Notes: generated by a model not told the origin, from the letters alone. A DNA stretch of 64,000 nucleotides from Scytonema hofmannii PCC 7110 (GCF_000346485.2 NZ_KQ976354.1:8727323-8791322); one strand, 5' to 3'; shown: positions 1-8,613, numbered from the stretch's first letter. Translations and numbers: made by a program.

Positions 1-2
1 TA

Positions 3-580
3 CCGATTATTGTCTACACTGCAAGGGAGTTGACTAGAACAGAGGACATTCAACTGCGACGCTTGGCAGAAACAATTATTGTTAAAGAGTTTGTTCTCCA
101 GAACGTCTCCTCGATGAAACAGCCTTGCTCTTACATAGAGTTCAGTCAGAATTACCCGCACCCAAGCGACAAATGTTAGAACATTTGCGTAGTAGCGATC
201 GCGTACTTGTGAACAAGAAAGTTCTCATTGTAGATGATGATATGCGTAATATCTTTGCCCTTACAAGTGTGTTAGAGCGCTATCAAATGCAGGTTTTATA
301 TGCAGAAAATGGTAGAGACGGCATTAATGTTTTGGAAAACACACCGGATATTGATGTGGTTTTAATGGATGTGATGATGCCTGAAATGGATGGCTATGAA
401 ACGACACGTCAGATTCGCGAGGACAATAAATTTAAATCTTTGCCAATCATCGCGTTGACTGCTAAGGCAATGCAGGGTGACAGAGAAAAATGTATCGAAG
501 CTGGTGCATCAGATTACATTACCAAACCAGTCGATACCGAGCAATTGCTCTCATTGCTACGTGTTTGGTTGTATAGGTAG
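3..580 (+). CDS. Hybrid histidine kinase, C-terminal receiver part (5' partial, apparent frameshift)
   Basis: The window opens inside a signalling gene. From base 3 one frame reads [11 protein letters not shown]...LAETIIVKE, the end of a receiver-like domain of large hybrid kinases. The family continuation ([16 protein letters not shown]) is in another frame from about base 89, so one base seems missing near 88. From there a complete receiver domain follows: acidic pair in VDDD, phospho-acceptor Asp in [12 protein letters not shown], Thr/Ala in ALTAKA, Lys in ITKPVD. It would accept phosphate from a kinase encoded to the left. The in-frame TTG at 125 is unlikely to be a real start. Whether the shift is a mutation or a sequencing error cannot be told. 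Confidence 0.75.
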
Positions 581-755
581 GGGACTGGGGATTAGGGTTT
601 GGGGGCTAGTACAGGTTGGCGTAAATAATTAGACTATTAATTAAATAGCTAAGTACATGGGTTCACTTGTCCCACGCGGAATTAATGCAGAACAATCCGT
701 TGTGTCAAGACGAGCCAAACATCTGCACAAGCGCGAATATCTACTGATGTCCACG

Positions 756-992
756 CTATAATTCGTCTCCCGGCATGGGATTGACATCAGGCACTCTTGC
801 CAAAATTCGATCGAAGCGATCGTAATCAGCGGCTTGTGCTGCAAGCCGCAAGTGACGGAGAGATTGCTCGGCAGCGACATGCCGTTCGATCGCGACGAGC
901 AACCATTGTTCCAGCGTCACCTGATTTACCTCTGCCAAACGGCGAACTTCCTGCATTAGCTCTTCTGGTAATTGCAATGGATAAGAACTCAT
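756..992 (-). CDS. Antitoxin-like small protein, partner of PIN toxin
   Basis: This 78-residue acidic protein has a short amphipathic N-terminus (YPLQLPEELMQEVRRLAE) of the kind seen in ribbon-helix-helix or CopG-like antitoxins, then helices. Its start overlaps the stop of the upstream PIN gene by 4 bases (ATGA), which indicates translational coupling. It is presumably the antidote and operon autoregulator; this rests on gene pairing and the RHH-like N-terminus. The toxin-first order is less common than antitoxin-first but known for PIN_3-type pairs. The overlapping plus-strand ORFs are shadows. Confidence 0.7.
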   Translation of the reverse strand: MSSYPLQLPEELMQEVRRLAEVNQVTLEQWLLVAIERHVAAEQSLRHLRLAAQAADYDRFDRILARVPDVNPMPGDEL

Positions 993-1477
993 TGGCTGAA
1001 ACGCTCCCTTAAATTTAACGATCGCACCAATACTCCAGGCTGAATCACTTCAATTCCAAATTGTTGTGCGGCTGGTAAGAAATCTCGTTCGTTGAAGGTG
1101 ACGATTGCAGATGCTTGGGCATTAATTGCACATTCTAGAACCATTTCATCGTTGGGATCTCTGAGTTGAGGTCGCCACTGAAAATAGATTGGGACTGGCT
1201 TCAACACATCTGCAAGCACTCCTAGCACCACATTGATCTCTTCAGGCGTTGTCCAAAACTGTTGTAGGTTTTGATCTCGCTTTAACACATCGGCATACTC
1301 TAAGAATAAAGCGGATGAGAGAACCCCTGCAATGACTCGCTGTCGAATGGCGCTTAAAACGAGAAAACTAGCGCCCCGCCGAGAGCGCAGCGCAGCAACC
1401 AGAATACAGCTATCGAACACATATATTTGAGAAGAGAGTGAATTGCTTTTTCTAAAAATGTTAAGACTAGATAACAA
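989..1477 (-). CDS. PIN-domain ribonuclease toxin (PIN_3 type)
   Basis: The protein has the signature of 'putative toxin-antitoxin system toxin component, PIN family'. An Asp lies in YVFDSCILVAAL near residue 22, SRRGASF follows, then an internal Glu in FLEYADV, the acidic cluster RDPNDEMVLECA, and a final TFNERDFL. These acidic residues form the metal-binding site of PIN ribonucleases in the family. The listed start is a TTG; a GTG at base 1420 just before the first conserved Asp would give a more usual length. It is coupled to the antitoxin by an ATGA overlap. Confidence 0.8.
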   Translation of the reverse strand: MLSSLNIFRKSNSLSSQIYVFDSCILVAALRSRRGASFLVLSAIRQRVIAGVLSSALFLEYADVLKRDQNLQQFWTTPEEINVVLGVLADVLKPVPIYFQWRPQLRDPNDEMVLECAINAQASAIVTFNERDFLPAAQQFGIEVIQPGVLVRSLNLRERFSQ

Positions 1478-1703
1478 TCATAGCAGAAAAACTTGAATTT
1501 TGTCATCCACTTAACGCCAAAAGTGCAGAATGTCTCTGATATCTTGTACTTTTGGCGATTCTAGAGGCAATTCAGAGGACATTTTGATGTATTGCCTGGT
1601 AATGCCTTACGAGAGGCAGAGACTGGGATCGAGAGGAGTTGTAGCTAGTTGTTTCGGATGTATCTAATCTCCAATCGCCAATCCCCAATCCAAAATCCAA
1701 AAT

Positions 1704-2336
1704 CTAAAATCCAAAATCAATCGCTATCTGTCCAAACCGTTTTAATGCTCTCAACACGTTATGTAAATCGTTACCACGATTCAATGATAGTGTATAAGAT
1801 AAAGCATATTTTGGTTGATCTTGTCTAGTCAATTTCAGAAATTGGAATTCTCTGCCATTCGTAACAAAACCAAACACAGGTTTTTCAGAGTCAGGATTAC
1901 CTAACATATATGCCAAGGCTTGAGGAATTGCAGCCTCTAAAGAGTATTGTGCTCGTTTTGCTTCAACTGTAATAATCCAAAAACGAGGATGAAAGACTAA
2001 AATATCAATTTGTCCGCGTACAATTGTATCCTCATCTCTGGATATAATTTCTATCCCCTTTTCAGCCGCAATGTAAAAAGGCGGACGATAAAAACCCGCT
2101 AATCTCAATAAAGGTGACAACACAACCATTTTGACGACAGGTTCTAGTATTTCATACTGCGATAAATGAAGAAACTCGTATCTAACTTCGTCGAGAAGTT
2201 GCTTCTCCAAGTCACTCAGTTCTGGTAAATTATCTTGCCATTCTCGAAAAAACTGTTCGTCCTCTATACGTTCTAACCCAAATGTTTCTCCTAATTGAGC
2301 TAAATTAATATCTTTTGCCTGTATAGTTTGAACCAT
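1704..2336 (-). CDS. PD-(D/E)XK nuclease-like protein
   Basis: This 210-residue protein belongs to a cyanobacterial family often named restriction endonuclease subunit R-like. The core is GQIDILVF (Asp111) followed by WIITVEAKRA (Glu125, Lys127), the metal-binding D...ExK of PD-(D/E)XK folds. The N-terminus begins MVQTIQAKDINL, and residues about 26-40 carry EDEQFFREWQDNLPE. The same two N-terminal segments occur at 61830 and 63816, so a second member of this family lies at the right edge, split by an IS607 element. No methylase or specificity subunit is nearby, so a restriction role is not implied. The ATG start is clear. Confidence 0.7.
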   Translation of the reverse strand: MVQTIQAKDINLAQLGETFGLERIEDEQFFREWQDNLPELSDLEKQLLDEVRYEFLHLSQYEILEPVVKMVVLSPLLRLAGFYRPPFYIAAEKGIEIISRDEDTIVRGQIDILVFHPRFWIITVEAKRAQYSLEAAIPQALAYMLGNPDSEKPVFGFVTNGREFQFLKLTRQDQPKYALSYTLSLNRGNDLHNVLRALKRFGQIAIDFGF

Positions 2337-2426
2337 AATTTCTCTGATATATTTATTTAGACGTTAGCACTATATTACTAAAAATAGTATAAAAATACTA
2401 TATTGCTCGCGATCGCAATCTCACTT

Positions 2427-2552
2427 AGGGCTTTCCAAGAAATAAAATATCCATTTTGTGGAACGGGCGTCTTCGCCCGTTTTATACTAGTGGCGGGCGG
2501 GACGCTCGCACCACAAGAAAAAGTTGTATATTTTTTTATTTGGAAGTCCCTT
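2427..2552. repeat. MITE-like palindromic repeat
   Basis: Imperfect long hairpin. The ends read AGGGCTTTCCAAGAAATAAA and its near complement TTATTTGGAAGTCCCT; inside are GGGCG/CGCCC stems and CCACAAGA. Related copies lie at 14925-15092, 36161-36281, 41079-41131 (half) and 55008-55177. No coding capacity. It lies directly before the FAD oxidoreductase start, where it artificially extends the open frame upstream. Confidence 0.7.
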
Positions 2553-2558
2553 AAATCA

Positions 2559-3809
2559 ATGACTAATCCCCAATCCCTAATCCCCAATCACCAATCCCCA
2601 ACATACGATTGGATTGTTGTTGGTGCTGGTATTGCGGGTGCTGCGCTTGCTTATGAACTTGTCAAAAAGGGATATGCAGTTCTGTTATTAGAACAACACG
2701 CGACGCCACAAAATGCTACTAGATATAGTTATGGTGGAGTTGCATTTTGGTCTGGTACAACTCCTCTTACCAAACAATTGTGTACTGAAGGCATTGCACG
2801 CCATCAAATCCTACCGGAAGAATTAGACTTTGACACTGAATTTCGAGAATTAGATTTACTTTTAACAATTCCTGTTGACATCAATCCAAAAGAGGTGGCG
2901 GCGTCTTACACTCGCTTTGCCATTTCTCCAACATTACTCAACGTGAAAGAAGCGTGCGAACTAGAACCTTTATTGAACCCAAATGCGATCGCAGGTGCTT
3001 TAACTGTCAAACACGGTCACATTCACCCAGACAAAACAACTCAAGGTTATATTACAGCTTTTTTGCGTGCTGGAGGTGAAATGAAGATCGAGCAGGTGAC
3101 AAACCTTTACCCCCAATCATTATGCTTGGAGGGGCGCAATGCCTTGCGCCCCTACTCCCCAAATTTGTTGAAGTTTACGGAAGTACAGACCACTACAAAA
3201 ACGTACTATAGTGCTAACACTGTTGTTTGTGCGGGTGGTCTCAGCAGACAATTATTTCAGTCATCTAACGTTTCAATTAAGTTGTATTTCACTCACGCGG
3301 AAATGCTCGAAACCCCACCTGTAGATAGTATACAACTGCGTACTTTGGTTATGCCCGCAAATCTCAAACGGTTTCAGTTGGAGACTGAATCTTCTAAAAA
3401 TGATGGGGTTTGGACACAACCTGATTGTGAAGTTGTACCGCCCATTCTTGACACAGGGGCTATTCAATTCAAAGATGGTAGCTTCCGATTTGGTCAGATG
3501 AGTCGCGCAATAACAAACCCCTTCGCTCATATTGATTCGGCAGAAAGCGAAGCAACAATGCGAGAGGGGCTGAAAAAAATATTGCCAATTTTGGGGGATT
3601 TGCCAGGAACTTGGCATCGCTGTTTGGTGTCATTCAGTCATGATGCACTTCCCTTGGTTGGTCTTGTCTCAGAGCACGAACGTCTCTACGTTTTTTCTGG
3701 CTTCAGCAATCCCTTCGCGATCGTACCGCCCTTGGCTCAACGTTTTGCTAACTGGGTGTCTGGAGGAAAAGACGAAATAATTCTTAAGTTGTGTCCCCAA
3801 CGCTTGTAA
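2559..3809 (+). CDS. FAD-dependent oxidoreductase (DAO family)
   Basis: A Rossmann dinucleotide-binding motif, DWIVVGAGIAGAALAYEL, lies at residues about 17-34, with the acidic residue binding the FAD ribose in LLLEQ. The C-terminal part (LVSFSHDALPLVG, then VFSGFSNPFAIVPPLA) matches the FAD-contacting end of D-amino-acid/glycine oxidase-type flavoenzymes. The substrate cannot be read from sequence. I chose the ATG at 2559: the upstream open frame runs through a MITE, and the next in-frame Met is far into the Rossmann fold. The first dozen residues are encoded by a 'CCAATC' low-complexity repeat and are probably not conserved. Confidence 0.8.
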   Translation: MTNPQSLIPNHQSPTYDWIVVGAGIAGAALAYELVKKGYAVLLLEQHATPQNATRYSYGGVAFWSGTTPLTKQLCTEGIARHQILPEELDFDTEFRELDLLLTIPVDINPKEVAASYTRFAISPTLLNVKEACELEPLLNPNAIAGALTVKHGHIHPDKTTQGYITAFLRAGGEMKIEQVTNLYPQSLCLEGRNALRPYSPNLLKFTEVQTTTKTYYSANTVVCAGGLSRQLFQSSNVSIKLYFTHAEMLETPPVDSIQLRTLVMPANLKRFQLETESSKNDGVWTQPDCEVVPPILDTGAIQFKDGSFRFGQMSRAITNPFAHIDSAESEATMREGLKKILPILGDLPGTWHRCLVSFSHDALPLVGLVSEHERLYVFSGFSNPFAIVPPLAQRFANWVSGGKDEIILKLCPQRL

Positions 3810-3888
3810 TTTTTTTGCCAATGAAAGCTATAATAAAAACTAATAGCTATCTTGTACAAAAGTATCAACCCTAACATGAAATGCTATT

Positions 3889-4305
3889 CTAGCATTCACG
3901 GCTGTGAATGTAAACACTATTTATGCCATTGGCCGGAACAATTTCTTGCTCCTCCAAAACAGCTTTAACAACATCGGATGCAGCGAGAGCTTTAACTCCT
4001 GCAGCAGATATTTCAATAGGAATTGAACCCAAGGCGTCGGGTCTTTCTGCTAATTCCTTGCCGCCAAAATCTTGGATGATTTTCTTAATGTAACCTAGTG
4101 CTTGTGTGGCTGAGTTACGAATACTCTCCATTGTGGCTCGCCGTTCGGCTCTAGTTAAGCGCGAGCTGGCTGGATTGTCAAAATTACTTTCCAGTTTTAG
4201 AAATACGATCACGCTTACCTTTTGCTGGGGGGCCAGGTGGCCCAACCGACAGGCAAACTCAGAACTGATTTTATTTTTCTTTAAAGTTGTGTTGTTTGAG
4301 TACAT
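3889..4305 (-). CDS. Small protein resembling a stand-alone subtilase propeptide/inhibitor (I9-like)
   Basis: I do not recognise a named family. The protein has KVSVIVFLKLE, then a helix rich in Arg/Glu (TRAERRATMESIRNSA), then IPIEISAAGVKALAASDVVKAVLEEQEI. This beta-helix-beta-beta-helix-beta pattern, ending with a 'pVkaVeeeq' strand, is how inhibitor I9 propeptides of subtilisins read. The gene starts 22 bases after the stop of an S8 protease on the same strand, so an inhibitor or folding-chaperone role is plausible. This is inference from pattern and position. An in-frame hairpin CATTCAC/GTGAATG overlaps its 3' end. Confidence 0.6.
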   Translation of the reverse strand: MYSNNTTLKKNKISSEFACRLGHLAPQQKVSVIVFLKLESNFDNPASSRLTRAERRATMESIRNSATQALGYIKKIIQDFGGKELAERPDALGSIPIEISAAGVKALAASDVVKAVLEEQEIVPANGINSVYIHSREC

Positions 4306-4326
4306 GATGCACTTTCCTGGTTGCCC

Positions 4327-5679
4327 TCAACTAAGAGCGTTTAACGCTTCCACGGGCTGCACCACTCCCCATCCCCAACGATTATCGGGACGATGGCTGG
4401 TTCCGCCTGGATGGTGTGCCGTTTCCTTCAGTGCATTCATAATTTCTGTGACAGGTGCTGTTGGCTTAGCCGCCATTAACAGTGCTGCCGCACCCGCAAT
4501 ATGTGGGGTTGCCATAGAAGTGCCATCCATATAGTTATACTCGTAGGTTCCGTTTGGTGTTTTCGTCGGTGGTATGCATGAGTAGACCTGAGCACCTGGG
4601 GCAACAACGTCTGGCTTTGTTACCAAACTGTTGGACTCCACTCCAGGAAACACAAGGCTTGCCCCGCTACTAAAGAAAGCGACATCAACCCTGTCGTCTG
4701 GCAGTTTTTCTATTGCACCCACACTGAAGGCATTATATGCATTACCAGGTGAGCTAGTATTACCGTGGTTCTCGTTGCCGATCGCTACTACTGGTAAAAT
4801 ACCATACTGGTTCACGAGGATGTCAAGTACCTCAGCGAAGAGAGGTTCGTAGTAGCTAAGACCCAAAGACATATTTATAATATCAGCCCCTCTTTCAATA
4901 GCCCAAGATATACCTTCCAATAAAGTTCTCAGAGTGGTATCCCCAATCAGCACGCCAGCAACTAATAAATTAGCTTGCGGTGCAACGCCAATAGATAGAC
5001 CTCTAGCAGTTTTTCCCCCTGCGATGGTTCCACAAACATGAGTCCCGTGCTGTCCGCAATCAAAAGCAGGAGATGCATTAATCCGCCTCCCTAGGGGGTC
5101 GATCACCACAAATTCTTTGACTCGTTTCTGGAGTGCTGGATGAGCTGCATACACGCCCGTATCTAAAACAGCGACGTTGATGTTTTCACCAGTGGTCTTC
5201 TCCCATAGCCTGGGAATATCTAGTTGTCTGAGTCCCCAGGTGAAGTTTTCTTTACTTTCCTCAGCGAATAATTCAGAGTATTCAATTTTTCGTGGCTGAA
5301 TCAGGTGAATTTTTTGATTTGGTAAAATAGCAACAACATTAGGTTGTTCTACCAAAGCCTCCAAAGTTTTGGGAGTCACTTCAACAGTTGCTACTGGCAA
5401 TGCACCGGAACCAATGGTAGAAAATGCCAGAGGTTCATCGTGATATCCTTTGTCAAGAGTGGCTTCTTGGTAATCATCAAAGATTTCAGCCGCTACCTGA
5501 ATAGTTGCTTGTTGTTGAACCTGAACCAACCGCTTTTTTAGTTCGCGCAGACGCCCTCTTGGTGGTAAGCCTTCACTAGGCGGCACTTCGTAGATCACAA
5601 TCGCATCCCGTTTGTCATCTTCTCCCATTTCAGCAAGAAAAGGTTCAAAAGCTGGTGAAATTTTGTTTTCTGGATTCAT
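4327..5679 (-). CDS. Subtilisin-like serine protease (S8 family)
   Basis: The full S8 catalytic triad is visible: Asp173 in VAVLDTGVY, His211 in GQHGTHVCGT, Ser388 in DGTSMATPHIAGA, plus the oxyanion Asn302 in AIGNENHG. Residues about 25-128 form an I9-like prodomain ending VVAILPNQKIHLI. No clear signal peptide is present, so it is probably cytoplasmic or released by another route. Length (450 residues) suits a compact bacterial subtilase. It leads an apparent two-gene unit with the small I9-like protein downstream. About 560 bases of gene-free AT-rich DNA lie upstream. Confidence 0.9.
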   Translation of the reverse strand: MNPENKISPAFEPFLAEMGEDDKRDAIVIYEVPPSEGLPPRGRLRELKKRLVQVQQQATIQVAAEIFDDYQEATLDKGYHDEPLAFSTIGSGALPVATVEVTPKTLEALVEQPNVVAILPNQKIHLIQPRKIEYSELFAEESKENFTWGLRQLDIPRLWEKTTGENINVAVLDTGVYAAHPALQKRVKEFVVIDPLGRRINASPAFDCGQHGTHVCGTIAGGKTARGLSIGVAPQANLLVAGVLIGDTTLRTLLEGISWAIERGADIINMSLGLSYYEPLFAEVLDILVNQYGILPVVAIGNENHGNTSSPGNAYNAFSVGAIEKLPDDRVDVAFFSSGASLVFPGVESNSLVTKPDVVAPGAQVYSCIPPTKTPNGTYEYNYMDGTSMATPHIAGAAALLMAAKPTAPVTEIMNALKETAHHPGGTSHRPDNRWGWGVVQPVEALNALS

Positions 5680-6240
5680 TGCGATCTACCTCTGACTCAA
5701 TTAAGTGTTGTTAGCTTAGTGGTTGTCTATAGTAAAACTGCGGATTTTTTACTCCTGGTTCAGTATTGATTGACTGCAAATCAATCAACCCCGTTTAGAA
5801 TCTTGCTAAAGAATGAGATTTATGTTTTAGTTTGGTAGAGCAATTCCCAAATAAATGATGGGTACCTTGATGGGGGGACGGATTTATCATTTAAAAGTCC
5901 CCTGATGCTTTTAAAAATAGCAAAAATTTAACTTAGTATGAATTTTTATGTACTTTTTGACGTTCTTATAAAGAATGTGGTAAGCAATCTTGCCTGATAA
6001 GCTCAACTAGAAAAATCATTTATTATATAAATCTACCTTATATCATTTTCAATCATTAGACCAATAGGATTATCTACTTCTCAAATCCTTGTGATACTGT
6101 TGCGAATGAAAATATACTTTACGTATACTTTATATATTATTCGTTAAAAATACACATTAACCTTAAGTCTTTGTAAAGATAGGAACTTTTTCGATTTTGG
6201 ATTTTAGATTTTAGATTTTGGATTTTTCACTGGTCACTGG
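5680..6240. other. Intergenic region, no gene seen
   Basis: AT-rich DNA between the subtilase start and the end of the next minus-strand gene. It should hold the protease promoter. The left-hand end of the stretch near 6190-6250 contains the repeat 'attttagattttggatt' followed by GTCACTG heptamers, whose last unit supplies the stop codon of the neighbouring gene. No ORF with coding character was found. Confidence 0.5.
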
Positions 6241-6804
6241 TCACTGGTCACTGCTCCCTAAAATTTCTGCTACTTCCTGTAAAAGCTTGTTCTGTTCTTT
6301 TTGAATTTCCTCTAAGCGAATAGAAATGTCTGCCAATCTTTGCTGCTTATCCTTAAGAATTGCTCGATCCTTTTCGGGTGGTAAAGATGGTATACCACTC
6401 ATCTGAATACTTGTAACTTGTTTTGCATCTGAACCACCAATGTTGCTAAATGATTGAAGACCCAATTTGACAAGAAATTGAAGCCCCCTAAATGGAAGTT
6501 GCAAAAGTGACAGACTCGCTGCTTCAATAAATCGGCTAATGGCTTTTACAAAACTACCAATGATAGAAAAAGCAACAAGCAGGATAACTATACTAATAAT
6601 TGGGTGATGCGCCGCTATCTCTAGAAGTTGTACCAACTTGAAAAGTATAGGGTGTTGCTCAAACCAATGATTTAGGGATGAAGAGATCGCAGTTTGAACA
6701 GATTGCGAGGTCGCATTCTTAATTTGTTCGGCTCCTTGTAGGGTCTGTTCTAAGTTGAAAGTAGGAAATGGGGGAAAGGCAAGTGAGAGCGACTGGGAAA
6801 TCAT
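6241..6804 (-). CDS. Membrane protein with C-terminal coiled coil, unknown function
   Basis: This 187-residue protein is not recognised. It has one strongly hydrophobic segment (ISIVILLVAFSIIGSFV, about residues 69-87), a possible second amphipathic membrane-associated stretch (about 95-115), and a charged C-terminal helix (DKQQRLADISIRLEEIQKE) of coiled-coil character. The N-terminus is Pro/Phe-rich and may be peripheral. The stop codon TGA lies within the heptamer array TCACTGG, so the last few residues may be repeat-derived. No operon partner. Confidence 0.6.
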   Translation of the reverse strand: MISQSLSLAFPPFPTFNLEQTLQGAEQIKNATSQSVQTAISSSLNHWFEQHPILFKLVQLLEIAAHHPIISIVILLVAFSIIGSFVKAISRFIEAASLSLLQLPFRGLQFLVKLGLQSFSNIGGSDAKQVTSIQMSGIPSLPPEKDRAILKDKQQRLADISIRLEEIQKEQNKLLQEVAEILGSSDQ

Positions 6805-6984
6805 AGGAAGTTGCTTTCAAAAGTATCATTTGTGTTTGGGACAAGGGGGAGTGAGGGAGTGAGGGATTGAGGTGACAACTAATACCCAATTCCCAATTCC
6901 CAATGCCCAATACCGTTTTCAGACACTCTAGCCTATCCTATACCAAGATTCCGTAACATCAAATGTTACAGACATATATTCAAC

Positions 6985-7195
6985 TACCCCACCGCATGGC
7001 GGATGCTGTGATTCGTTGGTCGAAATGAGCAGAAATACTCAGGGATGACCGCCTGGTTCAAAAGAAGGGATAAATCCCAACCGAACCTTGACAACTGAGC
7101 AACCATAGAGGTGAAGATGAGTACCCTAGAAAGTCCAGTCCTCTCCCGCAGGTGCCGCGGTGACAGCATGCCCCCTCACAGGGGTAGGTTTTTTA
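6985..7195 (+). ncRNA. Highly structured RNA candidate, possibly HEARO/omega-RNA-like
   Basis: A chain of nested complementary segments ends in a terminator-like hairpin. First CCGC-ATG-GCGG. Then GGCGG pairs with CCGCC and encloses GGTC/GACC, which encloses TGAG/CTCA. Then GGTTC/GAACC encloses the perfect hairpin GGGAT-AA-ATCCC. Then comes CCGC...GCGG, and finally CCCC-TCACA-GGGG followed by TAGGTTTTTT. No ORF with coding character overlaps it. Multi-stem RNAs of this size accompany IscB/IsrB or IS605-type elements (HEARO/omega RNA), but no nuclease gene follows here, so the class is a guess. The structure itself is read directly from the sequence. Confidence 0.45.
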
Positions 7196-7196
7196 C
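7172..7196 (+). terminator. Rho-independent terminator-like hairpin
   Basis: Stem CCCC/GGGG with loop TCACA, then TAGG and six T. It closes the structured RNA candidate on the plus strand. Confidence 0.5.
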
Positions 7197-7514
7197 AAAT
7201 CGGGAAGATCGGACTTGGAAGACAGGAAGGAAGTAGACAAGGAAGCTCCTGAGTTCAAGAAAAAAGTGAGATGAGGAGCTATTAACTGCAATCGGTGGAG
7301 AGAGAGTTTTTTGAAATGGACAGGAGCCATTCAAACAAATGCTTTTACCATTAAGTAAATCAGCCAAAATGATCAGTAATCCTTGTAGAAAACAAGAAAT
7401 CTGACGGGTAGTGGTCTGGATAAGAGTTGGTTTTTCCACAAGATGATGAGACGGAGGTTGGTGATTCAAAGTGTCTGAATGGTCTCACCACCAACAGTGA
7501 CAGCCCAGAGTGTA
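7197..7514. other. Intergenic region without a supported gene
   Basis: A 97-codon minus-strand frame (7176-7469) is open here, but it has no recognisable domain and no good ribosome site. Near 7455-7490 the segments GTTGGTG and CACCAAC with ATTC/GAAT inside form an imperfect hairpin, possibly an end of a decayed mobile element. Confidence 0.4.
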
Positions 7515-7749
7515 GGACTGATGTATGACGAATGTGTAAGGTTTTTATAAAAACAAGACTCTTAGAGTCAGTAAGTTACTGCAAGTTTAAGGCTCAACTA
7601 TTAATTGAGTATAGTTTGAAACAGTAACTCTACTAAGGTGAGTTAAGTAAAACTTAGCTCACACTTAAGTGTTGATCGCAATCGCTCTTAAGTAGGAGGT
7701 ACTTAATATGCCTAAAGAATTACAAATAAAACTAGATCGAGTTAAATCA

Positions 7750-7866
7750 GGCGATCGCGCTATAAGATAAAGTGCCTACTCTCCGCCCATTATGAAGCAG
7801 GCAGAAAGCAGAGTGCATCTACACTTTACCTTTGGGTAAAGCCTAATTCTCATGGGAGGTAAAATT
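7750..7866 (+). promoter_or_regulatory. Invariant 117-nt leader block, copy A
   Basis: From GGCGATCGCGC to GGAGGTAAAATTT this block is identical to 9329-9445, while flanking parts of the duplication have diverged. It can fold: ACTCT pairs with AGAGT around GCC/GGC, AGTG-CATCTA-CACT follows, then CTTTACC/GGTAAAG, and it ends in a GGGAGGT ribosome site upstream of the 34-codon ORF. This looks like a cis-acting RNA leader; ligand or trigger unknown. Confidence 0.45.
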
Positions 7867-7873
7867 TTTTAAA

Positions 7874-7978
7874 ATGTTGTGTGAAAAAAGCCATCAATAC
7901 AATAAATCTATGCTAACACGAAACCCAAAGCGCAAATTTGAAAAGATTTTATTTAACAACCGACTAAAATTTTGTTAA
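7874..7978 (+). CDS. Conserved 34-residue ORF, copy A
   Basis: The ORF starts ATG TTG TGT after a GGGAGGT ribosome site placed rather far upstream (about 13 bases). The peptide is basic (many Lys/Arg), with Cys at position 3 and at the last position. The same frame with the same start and stop and no indel is kept in copy B (9452-9556), although about ten residues differ. Frame retention despite base changes suggests translation. No family recognised; a leader or regulatory peptide is possible. Confidence 0.4.
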   Translation: MLCEKSHQYNKSMLTRNPKRKFEKILFNNRLKFC

Positions 7979-8157
7979 CAAAATAGTTAACTTTCAAACC
8001 TCGATTATAGATATTAAGACTTTGATCTACTTTTTGTTAATACAAAAACTCGATCGAATCACTGGTTTAATTTATCAGTAGAGGAAAATGGGTTCCCTCA
8101 CGAAAGGCTCATCTACCAATCGGTCTTAGTCTATGTACCACACTTGAAATGTAACTC

Positions 8158-8388
8158 ATGAATAAAATTCCTTTATTAAGCGTATGTACTCTTTTCGTGT
8201 CTGCCTTAGCTACCATGCCTGCTGTGATAACTTTACAGACTACAGCACCATCACCCGCGACTAAAACTCCACTAACAAACACACATACTACAAACTTACA
8301 ACAACAGATTGCCTCACACAACGCTGTAAAGGGTTTGTTATCTCTGCCATCCAATCCACGGTGTAACTCTCTTAGTTTCTTGGCTTGA
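8158..8388 (+). CDS. Truncated secreted protein, paralogue of 9738-10511
   Basis: This 76-residue product starts with a signal-peptide-like segment (PLLSVCTLFVSALATMPAV) and a Thr/Pro-rich stretch, and then matches the paralogue (LQQQIASHNAVKGLL against LQQICSYNTVEGLL). Similarity ends near base 8354 and the frame stops soon after. The conserved C-terminal domain of the paralogue is absent, so this is probably a decayed copy left by the duplication. The opposite-strand ORF over it is a shadow. Confidence 0.5.
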   Translation: MNKIPLLSVCTLFVSALATMPAVITLQTTAPSPATKTPLTNTHTTNLQQQIASHNAVKGLLSLPSNPRCNSLSFLA

Positions 8389-8613
8389 GTAAGGTAAAGT
8401 ACAACCTTCATGTCGCAGTTATCTATTGCTTCTCCACTTAGGATCTTTTTTGTACGAAGTCCACCACATAGCGAATGCTTTAACTTATCCACAATTAAAT
8501 CTTGTAGTGTATTTATGTTGTATAAAAATACACTACAATACCTCATCATTACAAAAACAGCCTGAATAACCCAGGCTGCAAAGCAAAACAATATCTACTT
8601 TGATCGTAATACT

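Larger units (their letters stand above)
7515..8354 (+). repeat. Duplicated unit, copy A
   Basis: About 840 bases recur at 9094-10047 with patchy divergence. The unit begins GGACTGATGTATGA and contains palindromes (GACTCTTAGAGTC, CACTTAAGTG), a 117-nt identical block, a 34-codon ORF and a gene for a secreted protein. Copy A's secreted-protein gene is truncated. The copies start 1579 bases apart. Confidence 0.85.

Noticed and set aside
2403..2558. Upstream extension of the FAD oxidoreductase frame
   Set aside because: Runs through a MITE and low-complexity repeats; the flavoprotein starts at 2559.
7176..7469. 97-codon minus-strand ORF after the structured RNA
   Set aside because: No recognisable family and it starts inside the terminator on the other strand; considered a decayed transposase but no motif supports it.
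7708..7770. 20-codon ORF with a good AGGAGGT site in copy A
   Set aside because: The ATG is absent and the frame is closed in copy B, so it is not conserved.
8109..8591. 160-codon minus-strand ORF over the copy A region
   Set aside because: No domain, no ribosome site, and it overlaps the signal-peptide gene and duplicated leader; composition fits a shadow.
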